A stretch of 6,473 nucleotides of DNA, taken from positions 1 to 6,473 of the forward strand of contig JAFGIT010000093.1 in NCBI GenBank assembly GCA_016929465.1. The letters are read 5' to 3'. The DNA is from JAFGIT01 sp016929465 [NCBI: Candidatus Coatesbacteria bacterium]. GTDB taxonomy: Bacteria > B130-G9. Each line of letters begins with the position of its first letter. Position 1 is the stretch's first letter. A program made the position numbers and the translations under genes. Below, piece by piece: positions 1 to 5,805 of this stretch. Below the pieces are notes generated by a model that worked only from the letters and a program-made list of their open reading frames with translations, made no database searches and was not told where the DNA came from.

Positions 1-1133
1 CTCCCCAGGCCAGCAATTAGTGACCGTGCTAGCCAAAAACGAGCTGACCATGGACGGCTATTCGAGAAAGATGATTCAGCAAGAGCGAAGCAAAGCGATG
101 AAGTCATACGATGTAATACATTGGTATTGTTCTCGCACTCGTTCATACCATATACAGCGCCAACTGTATTTCGCAGAAGACGGAAGGTCTCGGTATAACT
201 CGATAGTCCATCCGGATGATGAAATGGGAAACTTGGAGCAATGAAAAAGAGGATTTTCTTCCAGTGTGAGGGCTTCATAAATATACTTCGGTCAAAAGAA
301 ATTGCCTTCATCCAAGCATCCTCCGCGTTTTTCATGTTACCGAGACGAAACCAGTGGGCGCCAGCATCGCGCCAGACCATTGAATATTTATGCGCTCTCA
401 GTTCTTGTGAAGCCAGCGATCCCACGCTCGAAAAGTGTCTCTCGAACGCATGCAATCGCCCAGAAAGCTGGAGATCCGGCTTCTGACTTAGGCTATCACG
501 CCTTATCCAATATGAAGAAACAACCTCATCTATTAATAGGAAGGGACATCCTGCGGCCCACAGCCGCCACCAGAGATCATCATCCTCTGCCGATAGGATG
601 CTCGTGTCAAAGCCGCCGACATTAGTCAGCCAGATTCGCTTGACGAAACCTGCAGAAATGTGAAACCAAGGGGGGAAGACACCCGATCTGATATCCAGGA
701 TCCCTGGTGCGGGGCAACGTGTTCTAATAGTGCTATTATCTCGGGAGTCTATCATCCGAGTGCCAGCAGCGCAGAGTCCTGCGTCGCAATTTTCTCTTAG
801 AGCAGTTAACTGCAACTCTATTTTGAACGGCACAATTGTATCATCTGAATCAAGAAAGGAAATATAATCACCATTAGAAAAAGCGATACCGGCATTTCGC
901 GCAGCAGAAACGCCTCGATTTTCCTGTCTTATCAAAGCAATCCGATCTCCGTAGGCGCGAAGTAATTCAGAAGTGCCATCAGTTGAGCCGTCATCTATGA
1001 CGATTATCTCTACAGATTTCATTGTCTGATTCAAGGCACTATTTACAGCCCTAATAACGTGTTCCTTATCATTAAAGACCGGGATAATTATACTAACAAC
1101 AGGCGGCTGTCGATCGATCATTGGCAAGTTCAT
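1..1133 (-). CDS. Family 2 glycosyltransferase (GT-A fold), 3' end beyond the window
   Basis: This is probably a cytoplasmic or membrane-associated enzyme that transfers a sugar from a nucleotide donor to an LPS or surface glycan. I translated the minus strand from ATG at 1133-1131: the frame stays open for 377 codons to the window edge, so the C-terminus is missing. Visible GT2 marks are the N-terminal strand SIIIPVFND (about residues 14-22), the nucleotide-binding IDDGSTDGT (46-54), NRGVSAARNAG (72-82), the metal-binding DSDD (95-98) and the ED motif AEDDDLWWRL (182-191) that normally supplies the catalytic base. The GT-A domain ends near residue 215. Residues about 250-290 (AGAHWFRLGNMKNAEDAW) resemble a TPR-type helix pair, and the rest is unassigned. 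The start overlaps the exporter stop as ATGA, implying coupled translation. GGAG lies directly against this ATG, so the ATG at codon 5 (1121) is an alternative start. The gene is more AT-rich than kdsA. The donor and acceptor cannot be told from sequence. Confidence 0.9.
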   Translation of the reverse strand, partial: MNLPMIDRQPPVVSIIIPVFNDKEHVIRAVNSALNQTMKSVEIIVIDDGSTDGTSELLRAYGDRIALIRQENRGVSAARNAGIAFSNGDYISFLDSDDTIVPFKIELQLTALRENCDAGLCAAGTRMIDSRDNSTIRTRCPAPGILDIRSGVFPPWFHISAGFVKRIWLTNVGGFDTSILSAEDDDLWWRLWAAGCPFLLIDEVVSSYWIRRDSLSQKPDLQLSGRLHAFERHFSSVGSLASQELRAHKYSMVWRDAGAHWFRLGNMKNAEDAWMKAISFDRSIFMKPSHWKKILFFIAPSFPFHHPDGLSSYTETFRLLRNTVGAVYGMNECENNTNVLHRMTSSLCFALAESSFSNSRPWSARFWLARSLIAGLG

Positions 1134-2887
1134 CTCCGATTTGCGCTTTCCCGTTGCTGCGCATCCCACAGATTCCTGTATGTTGTGCTGGTCCCGAGCA
1201 GTTCCGCATGAGGGCCAAAAGCCTCTACTGTGCCGTTCGCCAAAACGACTATTTTATCCGCCTCGCGAAGTGTCGAAAGGCGATGTGCCACGATTAGAGT
1301 AGTTCTGTCTGCCATGAGCTTGTCTAACGCCTCTTGCACCTGTTTTTCAGTTACAGAATCCAATGCGCTCGTGGCCTCGTCCAGCAAGAGGATCGGGGCG
1401 TTTTTCAGAATCGCGCGGGCAATATTTATCCTCTGTTTCTGCCCGACAGAGACACGCGTACCACCAGCACCGATGATTGTCTCATATTTCTCTGGCCATG
1501 ACATTATGTCGTCGTGGATGTTCGCCGCTCTGGCCGCCTCGTGGACTTCACTTTCGCTTGCGTCAGGTCTCCCGTATCTGATGTTCTCAAAAACTGACAC
1601 GTTGAATAGGAATGGTTCCTGCGTGACAATTGCGATGTTATCCATAAGATCAGCAAGTTTTATTCTCCTCACATCTACCCCATCGAACGATATCCAGCCC
1701 TCTTTGGCATCATAGAAGCGGACAGCCAAGTTGAGAAGAGTTGTCTTCCCAACACCGGACGGGCCAACGACTCCAATCGTCTCACCGGACTCGATGGCGA
1801 GATTCACGTTCTTCAGCACGGGCGGCGCGGAGTCGTAGGAGTAGGTCACGTTCTCGAATGTCATCCTGTGTGGCGCCGATTTCAGCGGCAATGCATCGGG
1901 TCGATCCTCGATCTCCGGCTTAGTTGCGAGCAACTCATCAACTCGGTCAATGCCTACCGTCATCGTCTTAATCTGTGTATATGCGTGCATGACGGTTCGC
2001 ATCGGGTCGAAGAGCTGGTTAAGGATCAGAACAAAGGCCATCAGAACAGGCCACTCTATGTATCCATTGAGCATCTGCATTCCGCCAAACACTATAACGA
2101 ACACGACGCCAAATCCCGCGAGACTGTCAAAAATGACCCCGGAGAGCGAGCGGATTTTGACCACCTTCATCAACTGCTCAAAAAGATCCTTCGCTGAATC
2201 TTGACATGCTTCCGCCTCTCGTTTCTCACCTCGATATGCTTTGACTATCCTTATTCCTGCAAGTATTTGCATGAGGAGATTCATTATATGAACTCCGTGG
2301 AATCTCGCCTCGCGAGATGCCTGTAGCAGTTTGGCCCCGATTCTCATAACCGGATATGTTGCTAGAGGCAGGGCGACGAGTGCCCATAGGGATAGCCTCG
2401 GGTTCATCTGGATTGCCGCAAAGAATAGGCCAATTGCTCCGAGGAGGGCAGTGACTGTGGCGCAGGTAGTGTCGACAAGCAATCTTAGGGATGCTACGTC
2501 TACGCTGGCCGCCTTTATTATGTCTCCTCTAGTGCTCTTGTCGAAGAAGCTAAGCGACAATTTAAGCGTATGCTGAACCACCTTAAGCCTCAGATCGAGT
2601 TCGATCCTCCTACCGAGCTCTGTCTGAAGGACTTTGGAGAAGTAATCCGCAACGCTTCGGCCTACCCAACAAGCAAAGATGAGCCCTGCCGCACCCCAGA
2701 GCGTCGCCTGAAACCGAGCTGCTCCTTCGCTCCCAACAGACTTGCCGATAGCCTCCAAAAAAGTCTTGACCGTCCAGATATAGCCAACCTGCAAGGCGGA
2801 CCTCGCCAGTCCTGTAGTGATGAACTGTGCAGTCACCCACCGGTGTTCCCACATTAACTTGAACGCCGTTTTAAGTTTCTTCAGCAT
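1130..2887 (-). CDS. MsbA-type ABC exporter, fused membrane and ATPase domains
   Basis: This is a half-transporter of the ABCB/MsbA/PglK type, expected to work as an inner-membrane homodimer flipping a lipid-linked glycan or lipid A-core precursor. Numbered from ATG at 2887 (585 aa, normal family length), it has about six hydrophobic segments (near 20-40, 63-85, 142-160, 164-182, 250-274, 278-294). The nucleotide-binding domain follows: Walker A GPSGVGKTT (375-383), Q-loop Gln423, signature VSVGQKQR (479-486), Walker B ILLLDE (499-504), D-loop SALD (507-510) and switch His535. All catalytic residues are present. The signature differs from LSGGQ at positions 1 and 3. I chose ATG 2887 because it lies one base after the upstream stop and has AGG five bases before it. 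An in-frame GTG at 2905 would add six residues and overlap the aminotransferase by 17 bases. The stop overlaps the glycosyltransferase start. Placement among glycan genes points to glycan or lipid export rather than drug efflux, but the substrate is inferred. Confidence 0.9.
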   Translation of the reverse strand: MLKKLKTAFKLMWEHRWVTAQFITTGLARSALQVGYIWTVKTFLEAIGKSVGSEGAARFQATLWGAAGLIFACWVGRSVADYFSKVLQTELGRRIELDLRLKVVQHTLKLSLSFFDKSTRGDIIKAASVDVASLRLLVDTTCATVTALLGAIGLFFAAIQMNPRLSLWALVALPLATYPVMRIGAKLLQASREARFHGVHIMNLLMQILAGIRIVKAYRGEKREAEACQDSAKDLFEQLMKVVKIRSLSGVIFDSLAGFGVVFVIVFGGMQMLNGYIEWPVLMAFVLILNQLFDPMRTVMHAYTQIKTMTVGIDRVDELLATKPEIEDRPDALPLKSAPHRMTFENVTYSYDSAPPVLKNVNLAIESGETIGVVGPSGVGKTTLLNLAVRFYDAKEGWISFDGVDVRRIKLADLMDNIAIVTQEPFLFNVSVFENIRYGRPDASESEVHEAARAANIHDDIMSWPEKYETIIGAGGTRVSVGQKQRINIARAILKNAPILLLDEATSALDSVTEKQVQEALDKLMADRTTLIVAHRLSTLREADKIVVLANGTVEAFGPHAELLGTSTTYRNLWDAQQRESANRR

Positions 2888-2888
2888 A

Positions 2889-4424
2889 TCAGCCTGAGTC
2901 CACACTCTCTAGTGCAACCGCGATGGTTGTTGCACATCGCTCAATTATGTCTTGCTCGAGCTCTGGGAACATCGGCAAACTGAGAATCTCTCCGGCTAGC
3001 TTCTCCGCGACAGGGAAATCGCCTTTCTCGTATACAAGGTCCGCGAATGCGCCCTGCAGGTGTAGCGGAACGGGATAGTGAATTCCAGCGAAGATGCCAT
3101 TCTCAGCAAGGTGCTTTTGAAGCTCGTCTCTTTTTTTCACTCTAATCATGTATAGATGGTACACGCTCTCTGCAAATTCTGGCTCAAAAGGCACAATTAT
3201 GTCAAGTTTTGCCAGAGCCTTATTGTAAATCTCTGCATTTTGACGCCGCATTGCATTATACCTATCGAGTCGTTTTAGCTTGGCGCTTAGCACGACCGCC
3301 TGCACGGGTGAGAGCCTGCAGTTGTAGCCAACCACAGCGTGATGATATTTATCCGTCGTGCCGTGATCACGAAGCATGCTCATCTTCTTGTGGATGTCGG
3401 GATCGTTCGTAATGACCGCGCCGGCGTCGCCGTAGGAGCCTAGGTTCTTGCCCGGATAGAAGCTGAAGCAGCCCACGTGCCCGATTCCGCCGACACGTCT
3501 GCCCTTGTATTTTGCGCCGTGTGCCTGGCAGGCGTCCTCGATTACGAACAGGTTGTGCTTCTTCGCGATCTCCATGATGGGGTCCATATCGCACGGCTGC
3601 CCACAGAGATGAACGGGTATGATGGCCGTCGTGCGAGGAGTGATGGCCGCCTCGATCTTGGTCACGTCGATGTTGAACGTCCGCTCATTCACATCGACCA
3701 GGACCGGCTTTGCCCCAGTATAGCATATTGCCTCGCATGTTGCTGCAAATGTGTTGGGGACCGTTATGACCTCATCTCCCTTGCCGATCTCGAGTGCCAG
3801 AAGGGCAATATGTAGAGATGCCGTGCCGCTGCTCGTTCCGACGCAGTGCTTCGCTTCGCAGAAATCGGCAAAAGCCTGCTCGAACTCCTTCACCTTCGGG
3901 CCCAGAACAAATCCGCACGATAAAATGACCTCGGTCAATGCGTCATCGACCTCGTTGTATAGATCATGATGCTGCGCCTTGAGGTCAACCAGCGGTATGT
4001 CTTTTTTGCCCTCTCCCCGTTTGAAAATCTCGATGAACTCCTCGGGTGTTACCGCAGGCACAGGCGAATCGGCGAAGTGCTTGACATTGCGGGTAATGAT
4101 GTAATCCAAATTGAACTGGCGAGCGGCCGCCATTTGCAGTCCATCCTCGAAATTGCCCGGGTGCGCCGACAAAGCCTCTGATATGACGGACGAACGCAAT
4201 GGGATAACGGATAGCGTCTCAGATAGCTCACCAATAGCCGCAACCGCCGTTGGTTTATTTATGGCCTTGGTGACTACATAGTCGATCGTGGGTAGGGAAT
4301 TGGCCAGCAACCAGCCCTTACAGGCTTTTGCCTGGCTTTCATGGAGAGCGGCTTGACTAGTTTGCCATCCCTCTCTGCGTAAGACTGCGTCCAATGGTAT
4401 ATTCGTATCTAGAAGAACTTCCAT
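2889..4424 (-). CDS. Fusion of PIN-domain (VapC-like) toxin and DegT/DnrJ/EryC1/StrS sugar aminotransferase
   Basis: One uninterrupted 511-aa frame carries two unrelated complete domains. Residues 1-about 130 are a PIN ribonuclease domain of the PIN_3 type: LLDTN with Asp6, FEDGLQMA with Asp94, LDYIITRNVKHF with Asp107 and Asn113, and the usual terminal TPEEF (126-130). After a linker of about 12 residues (EIFKRGEGKKD), residues 143-511 are a full PLP-dependent sugar-nucleotide aminotransferase. It begins with the family's typical IPLVDLKAQ and contains GTSSGTASLH (196-205, phosphate site), IEDACQAHGA (Asp297 for the pyridine nitrogen), SFYPGKNLG with Schiff-base Lys326, and GIHYPVPLH near the end. 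By family, the second half should aminate a keto-sugar nucleotide at C3 or C4, using glutamate, for LPS or glycan. The PIN half should cleave RNA and be neutralised by the upstream antitoxin. ATG 4424 shares one base with the antitoxin stop (TGATG); GTG 4427 is an alternative start. No ATG, GTG or TTG start precedes the aminotransferase part. It is either a true fusion or the result of stop loss. Confidence 0.9.
   Translation of the reverse strand: MEVLLDTNIPLDAVLRREGWQTSQAALHESQAKACKGWLLANSLPTIDYVVTKAINKPTAVAAIGELSETLSVIPLRSSVISEALSAHPGNFEDGLQMAAARQFNLDYIITRNVKHFADSPVPAVTPEEFIEIFKRGEGKKDIPLVDLKAQHHDLYNEVDDALTEVILSCGFVLGPKVKEFEQAFADFCEAKHCVGTSSGTASLHIALLALEIGKGDEVITVPNTFAATCEAICYTGAKPVLVDVNERTFNIDVTKIEAAITPRTTAIIPVHLCGQPCDMDPIMEIAKKHNLFVIEDACQAHGAKYKGRRVGGIGHVGCFSFYPGKNLGSYGDAGAVITNDPDIHKKMSMLRDHGTTDKYHHAVVGYNCRLSPVQAVVLSAKLKRLDRYNAMRRQNAEIYNKALAKLDIIVPFEPEFAESVYHLYMIRVKKRDELQKHLAENGIFAGIHYPVPLHLQGAFADLVYEKGDFPVAEKLAGEILSLPMFPELEQDIIERCATTIAVALESVDSG
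3996..4018 (-). other. Fusion junction with a relic-like translation start
   Basis: At the PIN/aminotransferase boundary the coding strand reads a purine-rich GGGGAGAGGG (4018-4009), which resembles a Shine-Dalgarno. Ten bases later comes codon ATA (3998-3996), exactly where independent aminotransferases of this family usually begin (IPLVDLKAQ). ATA is one transition from ATG. This suggests the aminotransferase once had its own start, now lost, or uses a very weak non-standard one. An A6 run (4007-4002) lies between them. The reading as a relic is inference. Confidence 0.4.
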
Positions 4425-4735
4425 CACTCGTCCGTCTCAAGGAAGTGCATGTAATACATTTCTTTTATTTCCTCGTCGGTCATCGGAGGCGCAATCCCAG
4501 TGATGCGAATGAGACCTTCGTCAACTTGAAGTCCAGGCAAATGCTCATCGAAATATGCCTGCAATTCTCTCCTGAACCTCTCTCTATCCTCGGCCGTCGG
4601 AGGATGCCATTCCTCTTCGGACGGCCGCTCTGTCTCACTCTCGATCTCCAGGGTTGCCTTCACGCCCTTCTCCAGGTCTACGTCCTCCACCGGCACAAAG
4701 ACCTTTCCGTCGAAAATCGTATGAATCGTTCTCAT
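4424..4735 (-). CDS. DUF104/AF2212-like antitoxin
   Basis: This small acidic protein (103 aa) should bind and neutralise the PIN toxin encoded directly downstream, and may also act on its own promoter. The N-terminal 33 residues (MRTIHTIFDGKVFVPVEDVD, then LEKGVKATLEIE) match the short beta-rich pattern of the AF2212/DUF104 antitoxin family: a start strand, DGKV-F-P, then LEKG and a beta strand ending in acidic residues. The remaining about 70 residues are charged and probably helical (EDRERFRRELQAYFDEHL), a plausible toxin-wrapping tail; the C-terminus ends MYYMHFLETDE. Members are often shorter. The start at ATG 4735 is supported by GGAG seven bases upstream (4743-4746). The stop shares a base with the ATG of the toxin fusion, the tight coupling typical of toxin-antitoxin pairs. 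Family membership comes from pattern recognition, so the pairing is likely but not proven. Confidence 0.75.
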   Translation of the reverse strand: MRTIHTIFDGKVFVPVEDVDLEKGVKATLEIESETERPSEEEWHPPTAEDRERFRRELQAYFDEHLPGLQVDEGLIRITGIAPPMTDEEIKEMYYMHFLETDE

Positions 4736-4742
4736 ATCAAGA

Positions 4743-4747
4743 CTCCG
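4743..4747 (-). promoter_or_regulatory. Ribosome binding site of the antitoxin gene
   Basis: The coding strand reads CGGAG, ending seven bases before ATG 4735. It is the clearest initiation signal between kdsD and the exporter. Because the downstream starts overlap the preceding stops and have weak sites of their own, it probably governs translation of the antitoxin and, by coupling, the toxin-aminotransferase. Confidence 0.6.
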
Positions 4748-4763
4748 TCTGTGCTAAAGCTGC

Positions 4764-4789
4764 CTTGGAGGACAGCAACAGCCCCCAAG
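4764..4789 (-). other. Intergenic RNA hairpin after kdsD
   Basis: In the 65-base gap between kdsD and the antitoxin gene, the minus-strand transcript can fold CTTGGGGG against CCTCCAAG. This is an 8-pair stem with one G.U wobble and a 10-base loop. The wobble is an A/C mismatch if read from the plus strand, so the structure favours the minus-strand RNA. No U-run follows, so it is not a standard intrinsic terminator. It could stabilise the upstream mRNA or reduce read-through, or it could be chance. Confidence 0.35.
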
Positions 4790-4800
4790 AGCGGCACTCG

Positions 4801-5805
4801 CTATTTCATCCCCAAGCGAATCAGATCATGCAGGCGAATAAGTCCCTTCATCTCGTTCGAATCATCACTAACGACAGGAAGAACAGATATCTGGCTCTTG
4901 CGATCCTCCATCAGAGACAACGCGATCGAAGCCATCTCACCCTCGCACACCTTGATTGGGTCCTTGGTCATGACCGTCGAGACAGCATCTTCGAGAAGCT
5001 CTGCCAGATTGTCCCTCAACAAAATTCGCCTCACGTCACCATCCGTCACTATTCCGAGCAAATTGCCCGATTGATCAACAATGCAGACTGCCCCGAGGGG
5101 CATTCTCGTCATCTCGGTAACAGTCTCTCGAATACTAGCATTCGGAGATACTCGTGCCACCGAATCTCTCGCGTGCATGACATCCCTGACCTTCGTCAGG
5201 AGTCTCCTACCGAGTGCGCCCGACGGGTGATACCGCGCGAAGTCATCGCGCTTAATGCCCTTTGCGATTATCATCGCCGCTGCTATCGCATCTCCCATCG
5301 CCAGTGTTGCTGTGGTGCTCGTCGTGGGCGCAAGCCCCAATGGGCAGGCCTCCTTCTGCACCCCGATGTCGAGAAAGACGTCGGCCAACTTCGCCAGCTC
5401 AGAGGCCGGATTGCTTGTCATCGATATGACTTTGACGTTTCGCTCCTTTAGTATCCGAACTGGTTCGAGCAGCTCCCGGTTGCTCCCGCTATGCGAGATA
5501 GCGATCATCCTGTCCTCGGGGCTTACCATCCCAATGTCGCCGTGCAATGCCTCGACGGGATGGATGAAGTAGGCGGGGGTCCCGGTGCTCGAGAGTGTCG
5601 CCGCGATTTTCCTGCCGACCAAGCCGGACTTCCCCAGCCCGGAGATGAAGGTCTTGCCCTTGCCTGTGGCAAGCAATTCGATTGCGGCCCTGAAGCTGTC
5701 TCCGATATTGCAGGCGAGCTGCGCTACCGCTTCGGCCTCCTCTCGAAGCAGCCGCTCTGCCTCTCGCATCGAGGCCTCGAGTAGTTCATCGCTCAATTTA
5801 GGCAT
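4801..5805 (-). CDS. kdsD: Arabinose 5-phosphate isomerase (KdsD/KpsF family)
   Basis: This cytoplasmic enzyme interconverts ribulose 5-phosphate and arabinose 5-phosphate, the first committed step of Kdo synthesis. The 334 residues are the usual family length and order: an N-terminal SIS sugar-isomerase domain (about 40-190) and two CBS domains (about 205-265 and 273-331). Visible motifs are GLGKSGLVGRKIAATLSSTG (56-75), the family-specific HPVEALHGD (82-90), SHSGSNRE (104-111), the APTTSTTATLAMGDA stretch (159-173), FARYHPSGALGRRLL (189-203) and TDGDVRR (254-260) in the first CBS domain. All expected catalytic-region motifs are intact. ATG 5805 has a near-perfect AGGAGGT seven bases upstream and overlaps the kdsA stop by 8 bases, so the two are co-translated. 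Its product is the substrate of KdsA next door. A kdsC phosphatase gene, often the next gene, is not found here. A capsule-specific KpsF paralogue is possible but pairing with kdsA favours the LPS role. Confidence 0.95.
   Translation of the reverse strand: MPKLSDELLEASMREAERLLREEAEAVAQLACNIGDSFRAAIELLATGKGKTFISGLGKSGLVGRKIAATLSSTGTPAYFIHPVEALHGDIGMVSPEDRMIAISHSGSNRELLEPVRILKERNVKVISMTSNPASELAKLADVFLDIGVQKEACPLGLAPTTSTTATLAMGDAIAAAMIIAKGIKRDDFARYHPSGALGRRLLTKVRDVMHARDSVARVSPNASIRETVTEMTRMPLGAVCIVDQSGNLLGIVTDGDVRRILLRDNLAELLEDAVSTVMTKDPIKVCEGEMASIALSLMEDRKSQISVLPVVSDDSNEMKGLIRLHDLIRLGMK

Noticed and set aside
20-625. Three short plus-strand open frames at the left end
   Set aside because: They are antisense to the glycosyltransferase frame, which has clear GT2 motifs and runs unbroken through the region.
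2610-2852. Second minus-strand frame (80 codons) inside the exporter gene
   Set aside because: It is an out-of-frame shadow of the exporter's first membrane segments.
4001-4007. Programmed -1 frameshift at AAAAAAG, as in dnaX, to release a free PIN toxin
   Set aside because: The run is preceded by C and read as AAA AAA G, so the phase is not A AAA AAG and the P-site tRNA would not re-pair well. Six A's are also short for transcriptional slippage.
4736-4800. Promoter for the antitoxin gene in the intergenic gap
   Set aside because: I found no convincing pair of -35 and -10 boxes in the 65 bases; a promoter inside kdsD cannot be excluded.
4394-5074. Plus-strand open frame (226 codons)
   Set aside because: It lies opposite the fusion start, antitoxin and kdsD; no domain or credible start site was seen.
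4654-5451. Long plus-strand open frame (265 codons) opposite kdsD
   Set aside because: It is antisense to the well-supported kdsD and antitoxin genes, has no recognisable domain and a composition typical of shadow frames (many Arg, His, Ser, Cys).
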